Shown here piece after piece: positions 1-7,493 of a DNA stretch of 64,000 bases (the first letter of the stretch is position 1; each line of letters starts with the position of its first letter). The position numbers were made by a program, and so were the translations under genes. This DNA comes from Planotetraspora mira (lineage in GTDB: Bacteria > Actinomycetota > Actinomycetes > Streptosporangiales > Streptosporangiaceae): assembly GCF_016863275.1 (NCBI RefSeq), contig NZ_BOOO01000004.1, positions 372,001-436,000 of the forward strand. Direction: 5' to 3'. The notes below the pieces were generated by a model. It was not told the origin of the DNA, ran no database searches, and saw only the letters and a list, made by a program, of their open reading frames with translations.

Positions 1-205
1 GCTGCCCGAGGAACTCGGCCGCAGGGACGGCTCGGGCCTGCGGCTGCTGCACGGCGTCGCGGCGATCGGCGGCGCACTCGGAGCCGGGCCTGACGGCGCT
101 GGTTCCGCGGACCCCGCCGGCTCGGGCTCTGACGGTGCGGGCGCCGACGGCTCACTCCTGGACGGCACGCAGGACGGCCAGGGGGAGGCGGCGCCGATCT
201 TCTAG
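1..205 (+). CDS. C-terminal end of a gene cut by the window edge, unknown product
   Basis: An open frame enters from the left edge (codons start at base 2) and stops with TAG at 203-205, giving the last 67 residues. The visible part starts with a short charged segment (LPEELGRRDGSG) and then becomes a Gly/Ala/Asp/Ser-rich low-complexity tail with GSGSDGAGADG-type repeats, ending in APIF. No domain can be recognised from the tail, so no function is proposed. The next gene lies on the opposite strand and ends 13 bp away, so the two are tail to tail. Confidence 0.6.
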   Translation, partial: LPEELGRRDGSGLRLLHGVAAIGGALGAGPDGAGSADPAGSGSDGAGADGSLLDGTQDGQGEAAPIF

Positions 206-217
206 GCCGACGTGCGG

Positions 218-589
218 TCAGTCGTCGACGCAGAGACAGAACGGGTGACCCGCGGGGTCGAGGAAGACGGTGAAACCGTCGTCGGCGCCGGGTTGGTGCG
301 CGTGCTTGACGGCCCCGAGGGCCAGTACCTCGGCCTCCGCCTCGGCCAGGTCGTCGACGGTCACGTCGATGTGGAACTGCTGCGGATGCTCGGGGTCGGG
401 CCAGACCGGCGGCTTGTGGTCGGGAGCCCGCTGGAAGCACAGGCGGATCGGCCCGCCGTCGGACACCGTGATCCAGTCGTCATCCGACCAGACGACCTTC
501 CACCCCACCAGCGCGGCGTAGAAGTCCGCCAGCGCCTTCGGGTCCGGGCAGTCCAGCACGATCGAGCGCATCCGTGCGATCCCACTCAT
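218..589 (-). CDS. VOC family (glyoxalase/bleomycin-resistance-like) protein
   Basis: This 123-residue single-domain protein has the vicinal-oxygen-chelate layout: an N-terminal beta-alpha-beta unit (RSIVLDCPDPKALADFYAAL), a central strand with FHIDVTVDDL and a C-terminal FLDPAGHPFCL strand, which is the usual ending of this family. The start is well set by GGAGG five bases before ATG. VOC proteins bind metals or small hydrophobic ligands and act as isomerases, dioxygenases or drug-binding proteins. The substrate cannot be told here. The gene stands alone and divergent from nothing obvious; function beyond the fold is open. Confidence 0.85.
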   Translation of the reverse strand: MSGIARMRSIVLDCPDPKALADFYAALVGWKVVWSDDDWITVSDGGPIRLCFQRAPDHKPPVWPDPEHPQQFHIDVTVDDLAEAEAEVLALGAVKHAHQPGADDGFTVFLDPAGHPFCLCVDD

Positions 590-675
590 CGCCTACCTCC
601 TTCGGCTCACCGGTCGAAAACGCTATACCGGTATTCCGCCCGGTGCCGGTGTGCCGGGAAAGGCCGCGTGAGTTC

Positions 676-1905
676 TCAGATCTCGTCCCGGGTGCGGGTC
701 GGCAGGCCGTACGTCTCGGCCACCGGATTCCACAGGTCGACGAAGCTGCCCTTGGCGTCGCCGGCGTCCTCGGAATAGGAGATGCCGTCGTCGTAGGACG
801 AGTAGTCCGTGATGCTGCCGCTGCAGTCGTCGTCCTGGTACGACTGGCCCGCCTCGTAGAACGCGTCGTCGGCGGCGCCGGAGGCCTCCAGAAACGCGAC
901 CAGGTACTCCTGCAGAGACTCTCCGCCGTCGAGCGCGTCGACCTCCAGGTCGTCGGCACTGCTCGCCTGGTCGTCGCGGTCCTCGCCGATGCTCGACAGT
1001 GTGCCGAGCGCGCTGTCCATGTCCCGGCAGGCCGACAGGTCGCTGATGGCCGCGGCCAGGTCGGAGCGTGAGGAGGCGCTGTCGTCGAGGAGGTCGTCGA
1101 TCGCCTCCGCCTGCTCCTGGCCGTAGTCGTACTCCGGAGTGGGAGACGGGTCGACCACGGTCAGCCCGTCGGAGGAAGGGGATTCGTACGGGGACGGCGA
1201 CTCGGACTCCGACGGCGACTCCGACGGCGAGGCCGACGAACTCGACGACGGACTAGCGGACGGGTCCGGGGACGGACCGCTGTTGGCCGCCGCTATGCCG
1301 ACCACAAGCCCGATGACGGCGACCCCCGCCACCACGGACAACACGACGGGAAGTCTGCGGGTCCCCGTCGCGGAGGCGGACGGGTCCGGGGACGGGGCGG
1401 GGGCGCCGGCCAGGAAGTCGGACACGGGAGGCAGCCGGGCGGACGCCGGCTGCACCGGTTCCGGCTGCGTGTACGGCGGAAGCCCGGCGCCGGGCGGAGT
1501 CGGGGGGAGTTCCTCCAGCCGGGTCCTGGCCAGGATCGCCGCGCCGCGCGCCACCGCCTCCGCGTCGTCCGGTGACCTGCCGGCGCCCGCACCGAGGGCG
1601 GCGACCGCGGCGTCGGAGGTGTCGACGCGGACTTTGCTCCGGTCGAATCCGGCGGCCACGGCGGACTCCACCATCTGGCCGCGCCGCTGGGCGTCCCACG
1701 ACGCCGGGACGGCGATCACCACCATCGCCGGCGTTCCCGGGACCCGTGCCTGGGCCCGGACCCGGAGCAGGCCGAGCACGCGGGCGGGGATCTCGTTCTC
1801 GATCGGCTCGGGATCGCCGACCCCGGTGTAACTTCCGTGCGCCTCACCGACCACCAGGGCCGAACGCGTGGCGCCGAACTCGATTCCGTAAACGAGATCC
1901 GTCAC
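676..1905 (-). CDS. Membrane protein with shortened Hsp70-like N-terminal domain
   Basis: The 409-residue protein starts at GTG with GGGAG four bases upstream. Residues 1-130 read like a condensed Hsp70/actin ATPase: GIEFGATRS (cf. GIDLGTTNS) near residue 7, then VVIAVPASWDAQRRGQMVES at 62-81 (cf. the VPAYFDDAQRQA region), then EAVARGAAI near 117-124 (cf. DEAVARGAAI). The segment that normally lies between the last two, with phosphate-2 and subdomain II, is missing. A Pro-rich linker leads to one transmembrane helix (about 185-207), a Ser/Pro/Glu-rich stretch (210-245) and an acidic C-terminal domain of about 150 residues of unknown fold. Probably a membrane-anchored sensor or scaffold rather than a chaperone; inference. 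Confidence 0.7.
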   Translation of the reverse strand: MTDLVYGIEFGATRSALVVGEAHGSYTGVGDPEPIENEIPARVLGLLRVRAQARVPGTPAMVVIAVPASWDAQRRGQMVESAVAAGFDRSKVRVDTSDAAVAALGAGAGRSPDDAEAVARGAAILARTRLEELPPTPPGAGLPPYTQPEPVQPASARLPPVSDFLAGAPAPSPDPSASATGTRRLPVVLSVVAGVAVIGLVVGIAAANSGPSPDPSASPSSSSSASPSESPSESESPSPYESPSSDGLTVVDPSPTPEYDYGQEQAEAIDDLLDDSASSRSDLAAAISDLSACRDMDSALGTLSSIGEDRDDQASSADDLEVDALDGGESLQEYLVAFLEASGAADDAFYEAGQSYQDDDCSGSITDYSSYDDGISYSEDAGDAKGSFVDLWNPVAETYGLPTRTRDEI

Positions 1906-2047
1906 GACTCTCCCTGAGTCTCACGGCGATCCAACGAGCCGGACGCCTGATATATCGGCGCGCTCCGCCCGGCCGCTACAGCACCGGCGCGCCGGCTACC
2001 GGACCCCCGTTAAACGAAGGAAAGGGACATGAGAGAACATCAACCTC

Positions 2048-2557
2048 ATGACCGGTGCTTTTGATGATCTGCTGGCCGCCAACGAGACGTACGCGAACAC
2101 GTTCTCGGATGGCGAGCTGACCGGGCGTGCCGCACGCGGGCTCGCCGTGGTGACGTGCATGGACTCCCGGATCGATCCGCTCGGCCTGCTCGGGTTGCAC
2201 GCGGGAGACGCCAAGATCCTGCGGAACGCGGGCGCCCGCGTGACGGACGACGTGCTCCGCACCCTGGTGCTCGCGGTCTATCTGCTCGGCGTCGACCGCG
2301 TCCTGGTCATGCCGCACACCGACTGCCGGATGGCGAAGTCGACCGACGAGGAGGTCCACCGGCTCATCTCCGCCGAGCACGGCATCGACACCCGGAGCCT
2401 GGAGTTCCAGACCGTGCGCGATCAGGAGGAGACCCTCCGGCACGACATCACCCGCATCATGACCAGCCCGTTCCTTCCGCAGACCCTCACCGTCGGAGGC
2501 GCGCTCTACGACGTCCGCACGGGCCGGCTGCGACTGGTCGAACCACCGCGCCCATAA
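2048..2557 (+). CDS. Beta-class carbonic anhydrase
   Basis: The 169-residue protein carries the zinc site of beta-carbonic anhydrases: CMDSR at 37-41 (Cys37 ligand, Asp39-Arg41 dyad) and HTDC at 90-93 (His90, Cys93). It interconverts CO2 and bicarbonate in the cytoplasm. Its length matches the short actinobacterial subgroup (Mycobacterium Rv1284 type). A purine-rich AAGGAAAGGGA lies 20 bases or more upstream, too far for this ATG; it is instead well placed for a 12-codon reading frame at 2029-2064 that overlaps the start (see findings). The gene is flanked by a divergent membrane protein and by a separate SPFH gene. Confidence 0.93.
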   Translation: MTGAFDDLLAANETYANTFSDGELTGRAARGLAVVTCMDSRIDPLGLLGLHAGDAKILRNAGARVTDDVLRTLVLAVYLLGVDRVLVMPHTDCRMAKSTDEEVHRLISAEHGIDTRSLEFQTVRDQEETLRHDITRIMTSPFLPQTLTVGGALYDVRTGRLRLVEPPRP

Positions 2558-2687
2558 CCGTTCCGTTCGGCGCCACAGGGGCTGTACGGGACCTGGAACC
2601 CCGGCTTCGGCTGCTACGTTCTCCAGCTGAGTGGATCACCACCCCCGTGGTCCACGAGGACCCCCCGACCGTTCGAAGGAACCGCCG

Positions 2688-3689
2688 ATGCCCAGCACCT
2701 CCGTCCGCAAGGAGACCGGCGGATCCCGGTCCTTCCGCGGAATCGCCGTACTGATCGTGATCGCGCTCATCGTCCTCGCGGTGCCGACCGTGATCGGAGC
2801 CTTCAACGGCTTCGAGCGGACCAGCGGCGGCGACGTCGCCGTCGTCCGTGACGGCGGACCTCTCGACAACAACAAGGTCCGCCAGGTCATCGATCCCGCC
2901 TCGGGTGTCACCTGGATCGGCTGGTGGTCGCAGATCCACCGGTATCCGGCGCAGCAGCGCTTCTACACGATCACGTCGACCGCCGGGCAGGGTGAGCGCT
3001 CCGGCGTCGACGTGGTCACGGTGCCGAGCAGCGACGGCGTCAACATGGGCATCGAGGGCACGGTGTACTTCGCGCTCAATCTCGACCACGCGACGCTCAA
3101 GTCGTTCGACGACAAGTTCGGCACGCGGAAGTTCCGCAGTGCGGCCGGCGGCACCTTCTCCCCCTGGGACGGCGACGAGGGCTGGTCCGCCTTCCTCGAC
3201 CAGATCATCCGGCCTGTGATCGACAACGACCTGCGCACCCAGGTCAACGCCTTCCGCTGCGCGGAACTCGTGTCCTCCTGCGCCCTCGTGCAGAACAACA
3301 GCAACCAGCAGGGCGGCCTGCAGCAGCAGGGCAACAACGCGAACATCGCGAAGATCCAGGACGCGGTGAACACGAGCCTCGCCGAGGACCTCAAGTCGAC
3401 GCTGGGCGCGGAGTTCCTGACCAACATCCACTTCAACCTCTCCCGCGTCACCCTGCCGCCCGAGGTCCAGGCGGCGGTCGACAAGGCGCAGGCCGCGTTC
3501 GCGCAGGTCACCGAGGCCCAGGCCAAGGTCGCCTCGGCGCGCGCCGAGGCGGACGCCAACAAGGCCCGCCAGGACGGCTACAACAAGTGCCCCACGTGTG
3601 CCGAGATCGAGAAGCTCAAGGCGCTTCCGCAGGGCATCACGGTGTACGCCCCGGGCAACACCGGTGGCGTCGCGCTGCCCACCAAGTAA
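2688..3689 (+). CDS. SPFH/band 7 domain membrane protein
   Basis: The start is the ATG at 2688, with AAGGA seven bases upstream; upstream in-frame codons lack a ribosome site. The 333-residue product has one N-terminal membrane helix (about 17-38), then a band-7-like region (residues 45-150 with VDVVTVPSSDGVNMGIEGTVYF), and a C-terminal Ala/Gln/Glu-rich helix (AAVDKAQAAFAQVTEAQAK) typical of SPFH coiled coils. It ends with a CPTCAEIEKLKALPQG motif seen in prohibitin-like proteins. SPFH proteins form membrane-bound oligomers that organise microdomains or control proteases. The small membrane-protein gene downstream (54 bp gap) probably forms an operon with it. Confidence 0.85.
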   Translation: MPSTSVRKETGGSRSFRGIAVLIVIALIVLAVPTVIGAFNGFERTSGGDVAVVRDGGPLDNNKVRQVIDPASGVTWIGWWSQIHRYPAQQRFYTITSTAGQGERSGVDVVTVPSSDGVNMGIEGTVYFALNLDHATLKSFDDKFGTRKFRSAAGGTFSPWDGDEGWSAFLDQIIRPVIDNDLRTQVNAFRCAELVSSCALVQNNSNQQGGLQQQGNNANIAKIQDAVNTSLAEDLKSTLGAEFLTNIHFNLSRVTLPPEVQAAVDKAQAAFAQVTEAQAKVASARAEADANKARQDGYNKCPTCAEIEKLKALPQGITVYAPGNTGGVALPTK

Positions 3690-3743
3690 TCGCGCCACCC
3701 ACCGAGTAAGCGTCGAACTCCTAGCGAAAGGGGTCGGGACCCG

Positions 3744-4064
3744 ATGCGGCTGTTCGCTCTCCCGGCGACCCTGATCGTGGTCGCCGTCCTGGTCTACCTC
3801 CTCGTGATCCTCCTGCGCGGATGGCGCAGGGCGGCGCAGGACGCGTCCGGCACGCCCCGCTGGGAGGTCGACACGGTCATGGAGGACGGGTGGACGCTGA
3901 TCGTCGTCAAGAAGACCGCCCCCGGCCGCCGCGGCCCGGTCGAGCTCACGAGGCAGACCGTCCGGGCCATCCCCGACGACGACGCGCACTGGGACGAGCG
4001 CTACCGCGAGGCCATGGTGGAGGCGCGCTCCCGGGTCACCACGCTGGAGATCGAGTCGCCCTGA
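3744..4064 (+). CDS. Small single-span membrane protein, partner of SPFH protein
   Basis: The 106-residue product has one N-terminal hydrophobic helix (residues 4-27) followed by a cytoplasmic basic stretch (RGWRRA) and a small soluble part with a WEVDTVMEDGWT segment and a charged C-terminus. No named domain is recognised. A ribosome site (GAAAGGGG) precedes the ATG. The gene follows the SPFH gene on the same strand with a 54-bp gap, so the two are likely co-transcribed and may act in the same membrane complex, an inference from position only. Confidence 0.75.
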   Translation: MRLFALPATLIVVAVLVYLLVILLRGWRRAAQDASGTPRWEVDTVMEDGWTLIVVKKTAPGRRGPVELTRQTVRAIPDDDAHWDERYREAMVEARSRVTTLEIESP

Positions 4065-4165
4065 TCGCAGCCGGGCGAATGCCGTCTCTCCACGGCTTCG
4101 CCCGGCGCCCACGCCGTATGATCAGAGGGTTTTCCGAACGCCGGGCTAGTTCCTGAGGGGTGGCC

Positions 4166-6397
4166 GTGCCGGATCCCCGTCCGCTCAATCCGGGGGCACC
4201 CGGCCAGATAGCGGGTTACCGACTGACAGGGTTGCTCGGCCAGGGCGGGCAGGGCGTGGTGTATCTCGGGATCGCCCCCTCCGGGGGGAAGGTCGCCGTC
4301 AAGGTCCTGCACGCGTGGATGTCGGAGGACGCCGACGCGCGCAGGCGCTTCCTGCGCGAGGTCGAGATCGCCCGCCGCGTCGCGCCGTTCTGCACCGCGA
4401 GGGTGCTGGACGCCGGCCTCCACGACGACGGGCCGTACATCGTGAGCGAGTACGTCCCCGGGCCGTCCCTGGACCAAGTCATCAGAGAGTCGGGCCCGCG
4501 AACCGGTGGCGGCCTGGAGCGTCTGGCAGTGGCGACCGTGAGCGCCCTGGCCGCGATTCACCGGGCCGGCGTCGTGCATCGCGACTTCAAGCCCGGCAAC
4601 GTCATCCTCGGACCCGAAGGTCCGGTCGTGATCGACTTCGGCATCTCCCGGGCCAACGACCACACCGTCACCCGATCCGGATCGGTCGGCACGCCTGGCT
4701 ACATGTCGCCCGAGCAGTTCACCGGAGAGACGGTGAGCCAGGCGTCGGACGTGTTCAGCTGGGCGGCCACCATGGTCTACGCGGCCACAGGGCATCGCGC
4801 GTTCACCGGCGACACGGTCCCCGCCGTGCTCAACGCCATCCTGCACCGGGAGCCCGATCTCTCCGGAGTTCCGGACGATCTCCGTTCCCTGCTGGCCACC
4901 TGCCTGTCGAAGGACGCCGGCGTCCGGCCGACCGCGTCCGAGCTCCACCGCACGCTCACGGGTGACAGCGGCCATGCCGCCACCCTGATCGCGCCCGCCC
5001 CGCCCCGGCCTGCTCCGACGGCCCCGTTACCGGTCCCCGGCGAGGCTCGGAGCACCGGCCCGGCACAGACACAGGCCGCGGACCAGCCGCAAGGCCCGGA
5101 CCCGGCACAGACACAGGCCGCAGACCCGGCACAAGGGCCGGACCCGGCAAAGAGCGCCGACTCGGCCCAGACGCGGCCCGCAGAGCCGCACGAGACGCGG
5201 TCACCCGAGCCCGATGAGGACGCCACCACTCCCGTGCGTCCCGCCGGCCCGGCCACTCGGCCGTCACCAGACGGCCGGCCGTCCCGGCGCCGCGCGCTGG
5301 TGGCGGGAGGCGGCGCGCTCGTCGCCGTGGCGGCGGCCCTGACCCTGCCGTCCCTCCTCCGCGGAGACGACGGCGAGCCGGCGACGCGGAAGACCACGAC
5401 CCCGTCGAGCCCGTCCGGCGCCGCCCGTACGGCACCGCCCTTCGGCACCCCCTTGTACGAGCCTGTGGCCGGGCATTCCGACGACGTCCGATCGGTGGCC
5501 CTGAGCCGGATCGACGGCACCCCCGTCGCCCTGACGGGCAGCGACGACGACACGGCCAGAATCTGGGACCTCACCGACGGGACGCCGATCGGGGCCCCGT
5601 TCGAAGGCCACACGGGCTGGGTGCGATCCGTCGCGTTCGTGGCCGTCGGGGCGGCCCAGGTCGCCGTCACCGCGAGCGACGACACGACCGTGCGCGTCTG
5701 GGACATCACCACGCACGAGGAGCTCGGCAGACTCACCGGGCACACCCAGCCCGTCAAGGCGACGGCCGCCGGAGACCTCCGCGGCACGCCGATCGCCGTC
5801 ACCGGCGGGCAGGACAAGGTGGTCCGAGTCTGGAACCTCGCGAATCACCGCCCGCTCGGCGACCCGCTCTCAGGCCACACCGCCACCGTGTGGTCGATCG
5901 CCCTCGGCATGCTGACCGGCACGCCCGTCGCCGTCACGGCGAGCGACGACGGCACCGTACGCGTGTGGAACCTGACCACCAGGCAGCAGATCCGCTCCAT
6001 GGCCGCGGGCGGAGGCGGAGGCGTGCGCGCGCTGGCGATCTACGAACTCGACGGTGTCACCTACGCCGTCACCGGCGGCCAGGACGCGGCCGTCCGGGTC
6101 TGGAACCTCTCCACGGGGGCGCAGGCCGGTCCCACGCTCACCGGGCACAGCGGCCCGGTCTGGGCCCTCGCCGCCGGCGACCTGAACGGGACACCCGTCG
6201 CGGTGTCGGGCGGCGAGGACGGAACCGTCCGCGTCTGGAACCTCGGGACCGGACGGCCTCTCGGATCCCCGTTCCTGGGGCACGACGACAGGATCTGGTG
6301 TGTCGCCTTCGGGGATCTGGCCGGCGACCCGATCGCGGTCAGTGGCGGACGCGACAACATGATCCGGGTCTGGAGCCTCGCCTCGCCTCCCCGATGA
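4166..6397 (+). CDS. Transmembrane Ser/Thr protein kinase with C-terminal WD40 propeller
   Basis: The start is set at GTG 4166 because GAGGGG lies five bases upstream; a GTG two codons earlier overlaps that site. Residues 18-265 are a Hanks-type kinase: GQGGQGVVYLG loop, VAVK (Lys46), HRDFKPGN (Asp140), DFG (Asp157-Gly159) and GTPGYMSPEQ. A Pro/Ala/Gln-rich linker holds two 42-bp coding repeats, then comes one membrane helix (about residues 370-395). The extracytoplasmic C-terminus has seven WD40 units, each with a GH start and a (R)(I/V)W(D/N/S)L end, enough for one seven-bladed propeller. This suggests ligand sensing outside and phosphorylation inside. All catalytic residues are present. 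Substrate unknown. Confidence 0.93.
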   Translation: MPDPRPLNPGAPGQIAGYRLTGLLGQGGQGVVYLGIAPSGGKVAVKVLHAWMSEDADARRRFLREVEIARRVAPFCTARVLDAGLHDDGPYIVSEYVPGPSLDQVIRESGPRTGGGLERLAVATVSALAAIHRAGVVHRDFKPGNVILGPEGPVVIDFGISRANDHTVTRSGSVGTPGYMSPEQFTGETVSQASDVFSWAATMVYAATGHRAFTGDTVPAVLNAILHREPDLSGVPDDLRSLLATCLSKDAGVRPTASELHRTLTGDSGHAATLIAPAPPRPAPTAPLPVPGEARSTGPAQTQAADQPQGPDPAQTQAADPAQGPDPAKSADSAQTRPAEPHETRSPEPDEDATTPVRPAGPATRPSPDGRPSRRRALVAGGGALVAVAAALTLPSLLRGDDGEPATRKTTTPSSPSGAARTAPPFGTPLYEPVAGHSDDVRSVALSRIDGTPVALTGSDDDTARIWDLTDGTPIGAPFEGHTGWVRSVAFVAVGAAQVAVTASDDTTVRVWDITTHEELGRLTGHTQPVKATAAGDLRGTPIAVTGGQDKVVRVWNLANHRPLGDPLSGHTATVWSIALGMLTGTPVAVTASDDGTVRVWNLTTRQQIRSMAAGGGGGVRALAIYELDGVTYAVTGGQDAAVRVWNLSTGAQAGPTLTGHSGPVWALAAGDLNGTPVAVSGGEDGTVRVWNLGTGRPLGSPFLGHDDRIWCVAFGDLAGDPIAVSGGRDNMIRVWSLASPPR
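5059..5142 (+). repeat. Two tandem 42-bp repeats in the kinase linker
   Basis: Units 5059-5100 and 5101-5142 each begin CCCGGCACAGACACAGGCCG and encode an AQTQAAD-type Gln/Ala/Pro-rich peptide. They lie in the flexible linker between kinase domain and membrane helix, so copy-number change would alter linker length without breaking the frame. Confidence 0.8.
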
Positions 6398-6404
6398 CCG
6401 CGGA

Positions 6405-6437
6405 CGTACTTCAACAATGGTTCATGTCCGCTAGCGT
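6405..6437 (+). promoter_or_regulatory. Candidate operator/promoter of soxR
   Basis: An imperfect inverted repeat (GGAC...CTTCAAC-AATG-GTTCATG...GTCC) fills 6401-6428 just before soxR. A poor -35/-10 pair, TTCAAC (6410-6415) and TAGCGT (6432-6437), spaced 16 bp, would start RNA near the GTG at 6444, giving a leaderless message. MerR-family proteins bind between the -35 and -10 boxes, as this layout would allow. Only a weak match. Confidence 0.3.
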
Positions 6438-6443
6438 GAGGAC

Positions 6444-6896
6444 GTGACTCTGTCCTGGCAGGCCCGCGAGCTCACGGTCGGCGACCTGGCGGACCGAAGC
6501 GGCGTCCCCACGTCAGCGCTTCGGTTCTACGAGCGCCAGGGGCTCATCCGGAGCCGCCGCACCAGCGGCAACCAGCGGCGCTTCTCCCGTGACGCCCTTC
6601 GCCGCGTCGCCTTCATCCGTGTCGCGCAACGCGTGGGCATCCCGCTCAGCCGGGTCAAGGAGGTCCTCGCCCTCCTGCCGGAGGAGCGCACTCCGAACCG
6701 CGAGGACTGGGCACGGGTGTCCGCGTGGTGGCGGGACGACCTGACCGACCGCATCGAGCACCTCCAGCGACTGCGGGACGACCTCACCGAATGCATCGGG
6801 TGCGGCTGCCTGTCGATCGACCGGTGCGCGCTGGCGAACCCGTGCGACACCCTCGGCGACGACGGTCCCGGCGCACGGCGCCTGCTCCGCTCCTAG
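6444..6896 (+). CDS. soxR: Redox-sensitive transcriptional activator SoxR
   Basis: The 150-residue protein has a MerR-type winged helix-turn-helix at the N-terminus (LTVGDLADRSGVPTSALRFYERQGLI), a dimerisation helix in the middle, and the [2Fe-2S] ligands Cys117, Cys120, Cys122 and Cys128 in the CxxCxCx5C spacing that defines SoxR. In actinomycetes SoxR responds to redox-active small molecules and switches on a few oxidoreductase and transport genes. No obvious target lies next to it except a possible self-site upstream. No Shine-Dalgarno is evident before the GTG start, consistent with a leaderless transcript. Confidence 0.93.
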   Translation: MTLSWQARELTVGDLADRSGVPTSALRFYERQGLIRSRRTSGNQRRFSRDALRRVAFIRVAQRVGIPLSRVKEVLALLPEERTPNREDWARVSAWWRDDLTDRIEHLQRLRDDLTECIGCGCLSIDRCALANPCDTLGDDGPGARRLLRS

Positions 6897-6910
6897 CTTT
6901 CCGCGGGCAG

Positions 6911-6924
6911 GGCCCGGCCGGGCC
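6911..6924. terminator. Short GC palindrome between soxR and the HxlR gene
   Basis: GGCCCGGCCGGGCC is a perfect 14-bp palindrome lying between the converging ends of soxR and the HxlR-type gene. It could form a short stem and act as a weak bidirectional terminator. No T-tract is present. Confidence 0.35.
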
Positions 6925-7368
6925 TCAGGACTCCCCCGCAGACGCCGTGGCGGCGTCGAAGGCGGCCTGGTGGCGGCGGATCTCGGCATGGCGGTCGGCG
7001 GACCAGGCCGCCAGGGCCAAGACGATCGACAGCAGTGAGGCGCCGAGGTCGGTCAGGGAGTATTCGACGCGCGGAGGGACCTCTGGGTACGCGGTCCGGT
7101 CGACGAGCCCGGTGCGCCGCAGTTGCTTCAGGGTGAGCGTGAGCATGCGCTGCGAGATGCCGGGGATCGCGTCGGCGAGATCGGAGTAGCGGGTCGGGCC
7201 GTCGGCGAGGGTCCCGATGATCAGCACGCTCCACTTGTCGCCGACGAGGTCGAGGACCTCCCGGATGAAGTCCGCGTCCTGGTCGCCCCACTGGGCGCAC
7301 GGTCCGGGCACTCGTCGCACGTTGGCCCGCACGCCTGTCCGCGCCTTCCGGATGCCCGCCGCTCCCAT
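6925..7368 (-). CDS. HxlR/MarR-like winged-helix transcriptional regulator
   Basis: The start is the ATG at 7368 with GGAAGGG about ten bases upstream; a start 16 codons earlier has no such site. The 147-residue protein shows the HxlR signature: a Cys-Xaa2-Trp near the N-terminus (CAQWG), the ILDLVGDKWS-like helix (VLDLVGDKWSVLIIGTL), the recognition part GISQRMLTLTLKQLRRTGLV and the wing PPRVEYSLTDLG. The conserved N-terminal Cys is the redox or electrophile sensor in characterised relatives such as YodB and HypR. It is divergent from an FrnE-type oxidoreductase gene and probably controls it through the palindromes in the shared spacer. Confidence 0.9.
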   Translation of the reverse strand: MGAAGIRKARTGVRANVRRVPGPCAQWGDQDADFIREVLDLVGDKWSVLIIGTLADGPTRYSDLADAIPGISQRMLTLTLKQLRRTGLVDRTAYPEVPPRVEYSLTDLGASLLSIVLALAAWSADRHAEIRRHQAAFDAATASAGES

Positions 7369-7400
7369 GCCTGCCGCCCTTCCTTCGTCGTGACCTCGAC

Positions 7401-7443
7401 GCACATGAATGTGCATTTTGTAGAGCTTCTGATTCTAATGCAC
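7401..7443. promoter_or_regulatory. Nested inverted repeats between hxlR-type and frnE-type genes
   Basis: Two inverted repeats share this AT-rich spacer. GCACAT-GA-ATGTGC covers 7401-7414, and GTGCATT (7411-7417) pairs with AATGCAC (7437-7443) across 19 bp. They sit between the two divergent genes, where a dimeric regulator would be expected to bind. Likely the operator of the HxlR-type protein; not proven. Confidence 0.5.
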
Positions 7444-7493
7444 CATCTGGTTACGAACAGAAGGTATGTATCGAGGAAATGAGGACGATCTCA

